Positions 1-9,500 of a stretch of 64,000 bases of DNA are shown here, in pieces. The notes beneath the pieces were generated by a model. It was not told the origin of the DNA. It worked only from the letters and a program-made list of their open reading frames with translations, and ran no database searches. The first letter of the stretch is position 1; each line of letters starts with the position of its first letter. Source of the DNA: Polaromonas sp. JS666 (lineage in GTDB: Bacteria; Pseudomonadota; Gammaproteobacteria; Burkholderiales; Burkholderiaceae_C); the NCBI RefSeq assembly GCF_900103405.1, contig NZ_FNHX01000003.1, positions 372,001 to 436,000 on the forward strand. Direction: 5' to 3'. The translations under genes and the position numbers were made by a program.

Positions 1-1
1 G

Positions 2-958
2 CTGGCGCTGCTCGCCTTTTCGGCGCTTTCCACCGCGCAGGCCCAGGCCTGGCCCTCGGCCAGGCCGATCTCGCTGGTGGTGGGCTACCCCGCCGGCGGC
101 AGCGTGGACCTGGTCGCGCGCATCATCGCCGAGCCGCTGTCCAAGCGCCTGGGCACGCCCGTCGTCATCGAGAACGTGGGCGGTGCCGGCGGCACCATAG
201 GCGCGCAGAAAGTCGTGAGCGCCAATGCCGACGGCTACACGCTGCTGCTGGGCTCGGGCAGCGAGGTGTCCATCGCCAGGCTTTACAACGCCGCCATCAA
301 GTACAACGGCGAAACCGACCTGGCGCCGGTGGGGCTGATAGGCGTCACGCCCATGGTGTTTGTGACCAACACCCAGACCGGCGTCAAGACCATGGAGGAA
401 GCCATCGCCAAGTCCAAACGCGAACGCAACCAGCTGAGTTTTGCGTCCTCGGGCATAGGCACGCCGCTGCATGTCTCGGGCGAACTTATCAACCTGCTGG
501 CCGGCACCAGCTTTCGCCACGTGCCCTACCGCGGCGCGGGCCAGCAGCTGCAGGACCTGCTGGGCGGCAACATCGAGTTCAGCGTCTCGGTGCTGTCTTC
601 CGCGCTGCCGCACATCGAGTCCGGCAAGATGATTCCGCTGGGCGTCACCACGCCCACACGCTCGCGCGCCGCGCCGCAAATCCCCGCGCTGGCAGAGAAC
701 CCCAAGCTCAAGGGCTACGACATGAACGTCTGGTTCGGCCTCTTCGGCCCCGCCAAGTTGCCCGCGCCCATGGTCGCGCGGCTGAACCGCGAGCTCAACG
801 ACATCCTGCGCGAGGAGGCCGTCTGGCAAAAACTGCAGAAGGCCGGCATCTCCAACGAAGGCGGCACGCCGCAGGCGCTCACGGCCTTTGTGCGCGCCGA
901 AACCCAGCGCGTGCGCGCGGTGGTCAACAAGGCCGTCAGCAGCGGAGCGGCGAGCTGA
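2..958 (+). CDS. Tripartite tricarboxylate transporter substrate-binding protein (Bug family), 5' end missing
   Basis: Periplasmic solute-binding protein of the Bug/TctC family, which captures small organic (often carboxylate) ligands. The frame is open from base 2, so the start codon lies left of the window; the first visible residues (LALLAFSALSTAQAQA) are the end of a signal peptide. The mature part opens with the family-typical WPSARPISLVVGYPAGGSVD and continues with VIENVGGAGGTIGAQKV and DGYTLLLG, then HVPYRGAGQQLQDLLGG, all Bug hallmarks. The stop overlaps the next start by one base (TGATG), so the pair is probably translationally coupled. No TctA/TctB membrane genes are visible. The ligand cannot be read from sequence. 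Confidence 0.93.
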   Translation: MALLAFSALSTAQAQAWPSARPISLVVGYPAGGSVDLVARIIAEPLSKRLGTPVVIENVGGAGGTIGAQKVVSANADGYTLLLGSGSEVSIARLYNAAIKYNGETDLAPVGLIGVTPMVFVTNTQTGVKTMEEAIAKSKRERNQLSFASSGIGTPLHVSGELINLLAGTSFRHVPYRGAGQQLQDLLGGNIEFSVSVLSSALPHIESGKMIPLGVTTPTRSRAAPQIPALAENPKLKGYDMNVWFGLFGPAKLPAPMVARLNRELNDILREEAVWQKLQKAGISNEGGTPQALTAFVRAETQRVRAVVNKAVSSGAAS

Positions 959-1908
959 TGTCCGGTCACCATCCAGTCCATACCCTGGCGCCGAACCTGG
1001 CGCGCTGGTCGACTTCCAACACCGGCGTCGATCATGTGCATGAGCGAAGCGGCGCGGCGCCCGGCCCCGAGATCCTGGTGACGGCCCTGGTGCACGGCAA
1101 TGAATTTTCGGGCGCCATCGCGCTGGCCGAGCTGCTGGCCGCCGGCTGGCGGCCGGCGCGCGGGCGGGTCACGCTGGCGTTTTGCAATGTCGCCGCGTTT
1201 GAACGTTTTGATGCCGCGCGCCCCGATGATTCGCGTTTTGTCGATGAAGATTTCAACCGCGTCTGGGCGAGCGAAGCGCTGGACGGCCCGCGCCGCAGCG
1301 CCGAGCTGGACCGCGCGCGCCAGCTGCGGCCTTTTGTGGACCGCGCCACGCATTTGCTGGACCTGCATTCCATGCACGAGCCCTGCGCGCCCTTGCTGGT
1401 GACCGGCACGCTGGCGCGCAACATCGCCTTTGCCCAGGCCTTGCGCACCGCATCGCAGGTGGTGGTCGACAGCGGCCATGCCGACGGCGTGCGCATGCGC
1501 GACTACGGTGAGTTTTCGGACGCGCAAGGCGGGCGCATCGCGCTGCTGCTCGAAGCCGGCCAGCACTGGGACCCGCGCGCGGTCAGCGCCGCGCGCGACA
1601 CCTTGATGCGTTTCCTGGTGCAAGCCGGTGCGCTGGCGCGCAGCGAGGCGCCCATGGGCTGGTTGCTGCCCGACCGGGAGCCGCCCGCGCCCGTGGTGGT
1701 GACAGACCGCGTGGTCGCCGCGTCCATGGATTTCCGTTTCAGTGGCAGCTATGCCGGCGGCGAAGTCATCGCCAGGGCCGGCACGGTGATCGCCACCGAT
1801 GCGGGCCGCACGGTGACGACGCCTTATGACGATTGTGTGCTGGTCATGCCCTCGCTGCGGCAATTGCGCCCAGGTGTCACCACGGTGCGGCTGGGGCGGC
1901 GGGCCTGA
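958..1908 (+). CDS. Succinylglutamate desuccinylase/aspartoacylase family zinc hydrolase
   Basis: Predicted cytoplasmic zinc-dependent amide hydrolase of the AstE/aspartoacylase (M14-like) family, about 316 residues, normal length. Visible motifs: HGNE at residues 46-49 giving zinc ligands His46 and Glu49, DEDFNRVW at 96-103 (the family's Asn-Arg substrate-binding segment) and DLHS with His137 as third zinc ligand. The family cleaves N-acyl groups from amino acids or related amides. It starts inside the stop of the Bug gene, suggesting that the binding protein delivers the substrate or its precursor. The exact substrate is unknown; family confidence is high, specificity low. Confidence 0.85.
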   Translation: MSGHHPVHTLAPNLARWSTSNTGVDHVHERSGAAPGPEILVTALVHGNEFSGAIALAELLAAGWRPARGRVTLAFCNVAAFERFDAARPDDSRFVDEDFNRVWASEALDGPRRSAELDRARQLRPFVDRATHLLDLHSMHEPCAPLLVTGTLARNIAFAQALRTASQVVVDSGHADGVRMRDYGEFSDAQGGRIALLLEAGQHWDPRAVSAARDTLMRFLVQAGALARSEAPMGWLLPDREPPAPVVVTDRVVAASMDFRFSGSYAGGEVIARAGTVIATDAGRTVTTPYDDCVLVMPSLRQLRPGVTTVRLGRRA

Positions 1909-1923
1909 GCCGACAGCGCGCGG

Positions 1924-3861
1924 CTAGAGCAGCGGAAGGCGAACCCACAAGCGCGCGCCCGTGGGCACCAGCGCTTCATAACCCGCCTGGCCGCCGTGGC
2001 GCTCCGCCACGTTGTGCACAAAGTACAGGCCCAGGCCGGTGCCGTGGGCGGGCCGCTGCGTGGCCTTTTGCGTGCTGAAGCGTTCAAACAGGTGGGGCAG
2101 CATTTCCGCGCTGACGCCTGGCCCCTGGTCGGCCACCGAGAGCTCGGCTTTGCCGCCATTGAGGGTCAACGTCAAGGTAACGGTGCCGCCCGCCGGCGAG
2201 AAGCGCAGTGCGTTGTGCAGCAGGTTGTCGAGTGCGCGCTCCAGCAGGTGGAAGTCGCCGCGCATCCACACCGGCTCGTCGGGGATGTGGCGCAGCAGGC
2301 GTACCGACCGGGCCTGGGCCGATTCATAGACCGCGTCGGCCGCCTGGTGCGCGACGCTGCCGAGGTCGATTTCGCGCAGGTCTTTCTGTTCCAGGCTTTG
2401 CACGCGGGCCAGCGATAAAAACGATTGCGCGAGCTTGTGCGCGCGGCGCAGCTGCTGGAACAGCCGGTGCTGGTGGGTCTCGTCCAGCGTTCCGCCGCCC
2501 AGCTGCTGCACGGCCGCGGCCAGGGGCACGCGGATGTCGTGCGACAGAAAGGCCAAAGTCTCCTCGCGTTCCTTGTGCAGGTCGTGAAAGCGCTGCTGCG
2601 CCTGTTTCACGTAGTCGATGCGCTGCTCGAACCTGAGCCGGTAAAACGGGCTGTCCGCGGGCGCGCCCGTCAGCTGCTGGAGCTGCCAGTCCAGGTAGCG
2701 CCTGGCAACTTCAAGGCGGCGCCAGCTCCACAAGGGGTAGGCCGCGATCGCGGCGACCAGGGCGCCCGAGGGCGCGAACCAGATGCCGGACACCAGGGGC
2801 AGGGCCAGGGCCAGCCCGGCCAGCACGGCCAGCCAGGCCGCGCTGGCCAGCAGGCCCGGCAGCGGCATGAAGCGCGTCCCCCACAGCAGCGGCACCAGCG
2901 CCAGCAAGGCGCTCAGTGCCAGCGTCCAGGCCCTTTCCAGCGGCACGATAAAACGATCGTCACGCAGGTTCAGCAGCACATTGGCCAGCACCTCCACACC
3001 GGGCATGGCGGCGCCATGCGTGGTGACCGGCGTGGACAGGATGTCGCCCATGCCGGCCGCCGTGGCGCCCACAAACACAATCTTGCCGCGCAGCGCCTGG
3101 GCGGGTGCGCCGGTACGCATGAGCTCGGCCGCCGAGACGCTGGGGATGGTGCCGGGCGGCCCGGCAAAACGCAGCAGCCGGGGTTCGCGCCGCACCATCG
3201 TAGGCGCCTCGTCGGTGACAAGCCGCGCCGTAGCGCCGGGCTGCGGCGGGGCCGTGCCGTCCGGCGGCTGCCAGCCGCTGATCTGCAGCGCGGTCTGCGC
3301 CAGCAAGGGCCAGTCGGCGCTGCCCACGCCTTCCCAGAGGTCGACGCCGCGCGCCACGCCGTCCTCGTCCAGGCGCACACTCACGCGCCCCAGGCCGGCC
3401 GCCGAGCGCGCCAGCAGCGGGATGGGCGGCGACTCCAGCAACTGGCCGCCCTGGCGGGCGCTTTCCATCACCACGGGCAGCGACACATTGCCGCAGGCGC
3501 GCAAGGCCTTGGCCAGGGCCTGGTTGCCGGCCGGGTCGTCGCCGATTTCGTTGAAGGCGATGTCCACCGCCACGGCTTTGGGCGAGGCCCGGCAGATCTG
3601 CTGCAGCAAATCGGCGTGGACGCGGCGCGGCCAGGGCCAGCGGCCCAGCTCCTGCAGGCTGGCCTGGTCGATGGCCGCGATCACCACGCCGGTGGGCGCG
3701 GGCTGCGTGCCCAGGCGCTGCGACAGGTCGAACAGAAAATAGTCCAGGCGCGCGAGCCAGCCGCTGGCGCTCACGCCCACGGCCAGCGCGGCCAGCAGCA
3801 GGCCCATGCCCAGGAATTCACGCAGGCTGTGCGCGCTGCGGGGCGGGCGCTGGTCTTGCAT
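1924..3861 (-). CDS. CHASE2-domain sensor histidine kinase
   Basis: Inner-membrane sensor kinase of 645 residues. One membrane helix near residues 17-38 is followed by a periplasmic CHASE2 domain (about 41-310; start motif with DQASLQELGRWPWPR). Three helices lie near 313-380. The cytoplasmic kinase has the phospho-acceptor His441 in LAFLSHDIRVP, the N box DNLLHNALRFSP (545-556), DQGPG (578-582) and GTGLGLYF (607-614), so it looks active. It is the last gene of a minus-strand trio, starting 6 bases after the LysM-FecR stop and downstream of the response regulator, which is its likely partner. The ligand is unknown; proximity suggests the LysM-FecR protein feeds the sensor. Confidence 0.93.
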   Translation of the reverse strand: MQDQRPPRSAHSLREFLGMGLLLAALAVGVSASGWLARLDYFLFDLSQRLGTQPAPTGVVIAAIDQASLQELGRWPWPRRVHADLLQQICRASPKAVAVDIAFNEIGDDPAGNQALAKALRACGNVSLPVVMESARQGGQLLESPPIPLLARSAAGLGRVSVRLDEDGVARGVDLWEGVGSADWPLLAQTALQISGWQPPDGTAPPQPGATARLVTDEAPTMVRREPRLLRFAGPPGTIPSVSAAELMRTGAPAQALRGKIVFVGATAAGMGDILSTPVTTHGAAMPGVEVLANVLLNLRDDRFIVPLERAWTLALSALLALVPLLWGTRFMPLPGLLASAAWLAVLAGLALALPLVSGIWFAPSGALVAAIAAYPLWSWRRLEVARRYLDWQLQQLTGAPADSPFYRLRFEQRIDYVKQAQQRFHDLHKEREETLAFLSHDIRVPLAAAVQQLGGGTLDETHQHRLFQQLRRAHKLAQSFLSLARVQSLEQKDLREIDLGSVAHQAADAVYESAQARSVRLLRHIPDEPVWMRGDFHLLERALDNLLHNALRFSPAGGTVTLTLTLNGGKAELSVADQGPGVSAEMLPHLFERFSTQKATQRPAHGTGLGLYFVHNVAERHGGQAGYEALVPTGARLWVRLPLL

Positions 3862-3867
3862 GGCGGC

Positions 3868-5529
3868 CTAGAGCAGCAGCAGGGGCAGGCCCAGCATCCA
3901 CATATAAGGATGGCGCGAGGGCACGTCTATCTTCTGCAGCATGGGCGGGCCCGCGGTGCCGTCCTGGTTGTCGACCAGGCGCACACCGAGGTAATGCGCG
4001 CCGCCCGAGGGACGGGGCAGGCGGACCTTGCCGTCGGAGGAGTCTTGCTGCTGGTCTTCGGGCGCCATGCCGGCCGTGGCCGACACCGAGACGCGGTAGT
4101 GATGGTCTTGCGGCGGCGCGGGCAGCTCCAGCAGCAGCGCGTCGGCTTCGTAGCGCAGCGCGGCCTGGCCCAGGTCGGGCTGGCCAGGCGCTGGCTTGTA
4201 GCTAAAGGGCGCCGCGGCAGACCACGGCCCCTGCTCACCCTGAGCCGTGATGCTGGCCACGCGCCAGTGCAGCTTGCCCTCGGGCAGGTCGTCCGTGGGC
4301 AGCCACTCGGTCTGCGCCACCGGCTGGTCCAGCAGCAGTTGCGCGAAGTTCTCCGACGTGGAGGCCTGCACGCGGTAGCGCGCGGCATCGACGGCGCTGG
4401 TCCAGCGCAGGGCAGGGCGCGGCGAGCGCACCGTGGCCGATCGGCCCGGCGCCTGCAGCGCAGGCGCGAAGGGGCGTGCCGCCACGGTAAAGGTGTGGCG
4501 TGCTTCCAGGCCCTGCAGCCCCAGCGCGTCCAGGGAGCGCACGCGCAGGATGTAGCGGCCGTTGGGCAGGTCGGCAAAACTCAGCACGCCGGCGCCGGAG
4601 GTCCTCTCGGCCAGGATGGCGTCAAAGCTGCTGTCCTGCGACACCTGGCCCCACAGCACGCCGCCTTGTTCACCGCGCGCGGACGGCAGTGAAAAGCGCA
4701 GCGGCAATTGTTCGAGGCGCGCCGGCAGGGCAGATACATTGGGCGCGGCGGGCAGGGCGCGCGGCGGCATGGGCGCTTCGCCGGCGCGCGCCAAGGTGCC
4801 GAAGCCCGGCCCCACGACCACGGTTTTGCCGGTGGCGTCCACGCCGACCGAGCCTTCCAGGGTTTCCTCGCGCGTCTGGCCGTCTTCCACCCCGACGCGG
4901 AAGATCGTGCCGCGCACCACCGCCTGGGCGCTGGGCGTCAGAACGCGCAGGTTTTGCTGCGCGCGCCGTCCCGGGTTGTCGGTGATTTCGGTCTGGCCCT
5001 GCAGCAGGCGCACCCGCGTGTCGGCCATCAGGCCGTTGGCATACAGGCTCAGGGTGTCCAGCACCAGCGTCGAGCCCGGGTGCACGCGCAGCTGCGTGCC
5101 GTTGGCCAGCTCCAGCGTGGCGCTGGCCAGGGCCTCGGTCCTGAGTTCGGCGCCCACGGGCAGGGTCTGGCCTGTGGCGGCGGTTTTCCAGCTTCCTTCG
5201 GCTTCGCGCCAGCGCACGCTGCCGTGCACGGTTTTCAGCAGGGCCTGGCCGGGGCTGCTGCGCAGCATGGAGGCCGGAATGCGCAGCACCGTGCCGGGCG
5301 GGATGCGGTGCGGGTCGGCAATCCGGTTGAGCTTTTGCACCACGTCCCAGCGCTGCGGGTCTATGAGGTGGCGCTGGCCCAGGCTGATCAGCGTGTCCCC
5401 GGGGCGCACGCTGTAAAGCCAGGCCGGCACGGCGGAGGCCTTGTCGGGCAGGCCGGCCGCGGGCGGGGTCTGGGCCGGCGCGGCGATGGCCAGCGACAGG
5501 AGGCCGGCGGCGGCTATGCGTTTGTACAT
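3868..5529 (-). CDS. Secreted LysM-FecR domain protein
   Basis: Predicted exported protein of 553 residues. Start chosen at the ATG giving MYKRIAAAGLLSLAIAAPAQT, a good signal peptide; the open frame extends 68 codons upstream but that part overlaps the response regulator gene and is not protein-like. A LysM peptidoglycan-binding domain covers about 38-85 (SVRPGDTLISLGQRHLIDPQ), a FecR domain about 120-245 (GAELRTE...VVRGTIFRVG), and the remainder resembles Ig/fibronectin-like beta domains. The end is hydrophobic (MWMLGLPLLLL), perhaps a membrane anchor. Classical FecR anti-sigma proteins have a cytoplasmic tail and a sigma-factor partner; neither is present, so a different, periplasmic sensing role next to the CHASE2 kinase is inferred. 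Confidence 0.87.
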   Translation of the reverse strand: MYKRIAAAGLLSLAIAAPAQTPPAAGLPDKASAVPAWLYSVRPGDTLISLGQRHLIDPQRWDVVQKLNRIADPHRIPPGTVLRIPASMLRSSPGQALLKTVHGSVRWREAEGSWKTAATGQTLPVGAELRTEALASATLELANGTQLRVHPGSTLVLDTLSLYANGLMADTRVRLLQGQTEITDNPGRRAQQNLRVLTPSAQAVVRGTIFRVGVEDGQTREETLEGSVGVDATGKTVVVGPGFGTLARAGEAPMPPRALPAAPNVSALPARLEQLPLRFSLPSARGEQGGVLWGQVSQDSSFDAILAERTSGAGVLSFADLPNGRYILRVRSLDALGLQGLEARHTFTVAARPFAPALQAPGRSATVRSPRPALRWTSAVDAARYRVQASTSENFAQLLLDQPVAQTEWLPTDDLPEGKLHWRVASITAQGEQGPWSAAAPFSYKPAPGQPDLGQAALRYEADALLLELPAPPQDHHYRVSVSATAGMAPEDQQQDSSDGKVRLPRPSGGAHYLGVRLVDNQDGTAGPPMLQKIDVPSRHPYMWMLGLPLLLL

Positions 5530-5602
5530 GGGGGATTTTCCAGAACGTGCAGGCCTGGCGGCTTGCCACTCCAGCCCGGGTGAACAAGAAAACGGTGAGT
5601 GA

Positions 5603-6310
5603 TCACTCATGCAGCCACTCAAGCCGGTAGCCCTGGCCGTAGACCGAGACCAGGCGCCAGCCCGATTCGGGAGACAGCTTGAGTTTTCTGCGCAGCGCGC
5701 TGGCCTGCACGTCCACCTTGCGCGACTCCACATCGGTGTTGTGTCCCCAGACCGTCGACAGCAGGTGGGCGCGCGTCAGCAGCCGTCCCACGTTTTGCAG
5801 CAGGTAGAGCGCGAAATCGGTTTCCAGCTCGGTCAGTTCCACGCGCCGGCCTTCCACAAAGAACTGCCGGTTGGCGAAATCCACTTCCAGCCCTCCCCAG
5901 GCGTTGCGCCGGGTTTCCTGTTTCAGGCCTGAGCGGTGCAGCACCACATTGAGCCGCGCCAGAAGAATGGGCCGGGACACCGGCTTGACCAGGTAGTCGA
6001 CCGCGCCGGCCGACAGCATCTGCACCACGTCGTCCTCGCTGTCGCGCGCCGTCAGAAAAATCACCGGCGGGCAGGCCTCCTTGAGCTGCAGCCGCAGCCG
6101 CGCCAGCACCTCGGGGCCCGACATGTCCGGCACCAGCCAGTCCAGCAGGCAGGCCGCGTACTGCCCCCTCTCCACGGCCCGCGCGCAGTCGGCGCCGCGG
6201 TTGAACAGCTCCACCTCCAGGCCGGCTTCCTTGATCCATGCACACACGGCTTCAGCGGTTTCGGGCTCGTCCTCCAGGTAGGCAATTCGGGGGGCGGAAG
6301 TGTGGGGCAT
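5603..6310 (-). CDS. OmpR-family response regulator
   Basis: Cytoplasmic two-component regulator, 235 residues. The receiver domain shows the acidic pair in YLEDE (residues 11-15), phospho-acceptor Asp57 (LLDWLVPD), Thr87 (FLTARD) and Lys109 (YLVKPV). A winged-helix DNA-binding domain of the OmpR/PhoB type spans about 135-232, ending SVYGQGYRLEW. First gene of the trio with the LysM-FecR protein (73-base gap) and the CHASE2 kinase. It is divergent from the giant DUF11 gene across a 216-base shared promoter region holding a 10-bp-phased direct repeat, so it is the likely controller of both directions. Confidence 0.94.
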   Translation of the reverse strand: MPHTSAPRIAYLEDEPETAEAVCAWIKEAGLEVELFNRGADCARAVERGQYAACLLDWLVPDMSGPEVLARLRLQLKEACPPVIFLTARDSEDDVVQMLSAGAVDYLVKPVSRPILLARLNVVLHRSGLKQETRRNAWGGLEVDFANRQFFVEGRRVELTELETDFALYLLQNVGRLLTRAHLLSTVWGHNTDVESRKVDVQASALRRKLKLSPESGWRLVSVYGQGYRLEWLHE

Positions 6311-6526
6311 ACGGGTTCAGGGGACCGGGTCGAACAGGTTTGTTACCTGTAGTTACAGATTATGCCGTCTTCGGCGAACCGAGTTTAGTGGTCTGACAAC
6401 TGCCTGACCACCCCCTGCACCCCTCGACTGTTGGTAATTAGTAAGTGTAAACAAGGATTTACCCTTTGTTTCCGGGAGGGCCCATATGATCCGCCGCGCT
6501 AGTACCTTTTACTTCCTGTCACAACT
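6311..6526. promoter_or_regulatory. Divergent promoter region between response regulator and giant DUF11 gene
   Basis: 216 bases without a gene on either strand, AT-richer than its surroundings. It holds a GTTAC direct repeat, an imperfect AAACAA/TTGTTT inverted repeat (6449-6471) and a strong Shine-Dalgarno-like GGGAGGG (6474-6480) in front of an ATG at 6486 that is not in frame with the giant gene. Promoter function for both directions is inferred from gene layout. Confidence 0.6.
6342..6356 (+). promoter_or_regulatory. GTTAC direct repeat with 10-bp spacing, candidate response-regulator box
   Basis: GTTAC occurs at 6342-6346 and again at 6352-6356, one DNA turn apart, 32 bases before the response regulator start. 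OmpR/PhoB-type regulators bind tandem half-sites spaced 10-11 bp (established for the family). Assignment to the neighbouring regulator is inference. Confidence 0.4.
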
Positions 6527-9500
6527 ATGCTCGAACATTTCCGACGCTGCGCGAAACTTGTATGCAAGCTGCCGAACCCGGTTTCCCTGGTCCGCCCGGC
6601 GTCCGTTCTGCTCGGTCTGGGGCTGCTGCCGGCGGCCGCTTTTGCGCTGACCGCCTCGGTCACCGCCATCATCCCGGCCCAGGGTATTTACCCGGGTGAA
6701 ATAGCGACTTTGCGCATCGCGCTGTCCAACAGCGACCCGGTTCCCGCCACCAACGTGGCTTTCAGCAACAGCCTGCCGGGCCTCCTGCCCAACGGCCTCA
6801 AGGTGGCCGGCGCGGCCACCAATGGTTGCGGCGGTGCGTTCACCGCGGCGCTCGGAGCGCAGACGCTGGACCTGACAGGCGGCAGCATTGCGGCCGCCGC
6901 CGGCGGCATCGACGGCCAGTGCGTGATCGACATCCCGGTCACCGCCGGCAGCTCGACCGGCAATGCGACCTCCTACGCCTACCAGATCCTCAACGGCGCG
7001 GTGACCAGCAGCGCCGGCAGCAACAGCGGCGACGTCTCGCAGACCTTCAACATCCGCGCGCTGCAGCAGCCGCAAATCTCCAAGGCTTTCGGCAGTTCCA
7101 CGCTGGTGCTGGGCGGCGCGACCACCTCGCTGACCATCACGCTGACCAACCCGAACCCGGTGCCCATCGAAGGCTTCAGCATCACCGACAACTTTCCGCA
7201 GCTGGGCGGCAGCGCCATCATCAGCGTCGCGGCCGTGCCCGGCGCCAGCGCCAGCTGCACCAGCGGGCCCGCGCCCGCCTTCAACCCGGCCCCGGTGGCC
7301 GGCGCCACCAGCGTGACCGGCACCGGCGACATTCCCGCCAACGGCAGCTGCAGCTTCGTGGTCGCGGTGGAAGCGTCGCAGACCAACGGCCAGTACACCA
7401 CCAACGCCCAGAGCAACCTGATCAATCGCAGCAGCGACTTCAGCAACTCGCTGGGCATTCCCGCGCAGGCCAATGCGCAGGCCAACATCACCGTCAGGTC
7501 GCCGCTCAGCGTGGCCAAGGCCTTTTCCGGCAGCTCGCTGTCCAGCGGCTCCGCCGGCAGCCTGACCATCACGCTGACCAACAGCGGCAATACGCCGCTT
7601 ACCGTCACAACCTTTGACGACAGCCCCATCGACGGCCTGGGCGGCGTCAACCCGACGACCGGCCTGAATGTGACTTCCGCCTCCACCAGCTGCGCCGGCG
7701 GCGCGGCCGCCGCCATCAACAGCAACAAGGGCGTGCAACTGACCGGCGGCACCATTCCCGCCAACGGCAGCTGCACGGTCACCGTCAACTACACCGGCTT
7801 TGTGCAGGCTTCCGGCGTTCCGGTGACCTACACCAACAACATCCCGCAAGGCGCGGTCGACGTCGGCAACGCGGCCATCAAAAGCCAGAGCGCCTCGGCC
7901 ACCATCCTGGTGGCCGACGACCTGCGCGTGCTCAAGTCGGCGCTGCCGGCCAGCCCGGTCGCGCCCGGCAACCCCATCCAGTACCAGGTCACGGTTCAGA
8001 ACTACGGCGCGGCCGCGATCAACAACGTCACGGTGACCGACAACTTCACCAACGGCCAGACCTTTCTGACCGGCACGATTGGCGGCATCAACTACACGCC
8101 GACCGTCACCGCGGCCTGCGGCAACGTCAATTCCGCGAGCGCCGTCGGCAGCAGCACGGCGGTGCTCACGGTGGACACCCTGCCGGCCCGCGCCAGCCCC
8201 AGCGTGCCCGGCGCCTGCGTGATCACGATGTGGGCCATGGCCTCCAGCACGGCGGTCGCTTCCTCGGCCAACACCATCGCGGCCGGCGGCGTCTGCTACA
8301 ACGCCGGCGCGACCTGCAACGGCGGCGCTTCCAACGCCACCAGCGTGACGACCAACGCCGCCGTGATGGCGGCCACCAAGGCCTTCGCGCAATCGTCCCC
8401 CGGCGTCAGCACCTTTGCCGAAGGCACCATCGTCCGCATGACCATCACGCTGACGAACAAGTCGGCGAACCCGCTGACCAACGTGTCGATCTCCGACACG
8501 CTGCAGCTGGCCAACAGCGGCGGCGGGCAGCTGCGCATCGCCAACCCGGCCAACGCGGCCAGCACCTGCGGCAGCCCGGTCATCACCGCGGTCGCCGGCG
8601 CCACCTCGGTGGGCCTGAACGGCGGCACCGTGCCCGCGCGCGCCGGCAACGGCCTGGGCGCCGACGGCAGCTGCGTGCTGCAGGTCGACGTGGTCGGCCC
8701 GGCCGGCGTCTACCCCAACACCGCCACCGTGGGCGGCACGCAGACCTTCGGCAACGGCACGACCCAAACGCTCACCCCCGTGACCACCAACACGGCGACG
8801 CTGACCTACACCTCGGCGCTCAGTGCCAGCAAGAGCTTCAACCCGGCCAGCGTGTCTTCGGGCGGCAAGTCCACCGTTACGGTGCAGCTGCTCAACACCA
8901 GCGCGCTGGCCCTGACCAACGTCAGCGTGACCGACCCGCTGCCCGCGGGCATGGTGCTGGCCAACCCGACCAATGCGCATACCACCTGCGCCGGCGCCAC
9001 GGCCATCACCGGCGCCGCCGGCGCCAGCAGCATTTCCATGACGGGCGCCAGCGTTGCGGGCAGCGGCAACTGCGCCTTGCTGTTCGACGTGGTCGCCACC
9101 GGCGCGGCCAACTGGGTCAACACCATTCCGCCCGACTCCATCCTGGCCGATGGCGGTGTGCGCAACGTCGCCCCGGTCAGCGCCACCTTGCTGTTCACGC
9201 CGCCCACCGGCATCGCCATCAGCAAGGCCACCTCCATCAGCTCGCTGACCTTTCCGGGTGAAGTCAGCCGCCTGACCATCAATATCGCCAACGGCACGCA
9301 GGCTGTCAGCAACCTGAGCTTTACCGACTACTTCACCGTGGGCGGCACGGCGGGCGGCACCAACAACGGCTGGGTGCTCACGCCCAACCCCGCGCCCAGC
9401 ACCACCTGCCCCGGCGGCGTGGTGACCGCGGTGGCGAACACGCGCCAGGTCAGCCTGGCCGGCGCCGCGCTCGCGGCCAACGCCAGCTGCCAGCTCAGCG

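Noticed and set aside
2425..4692. 755-codon plus-strand frame opposite the CHASE2 kinase and LysM-FecR genes
   Set aside because: Opposite two genes with complete domains; the translation is Gln/Arg/Gly-rich without motifs.
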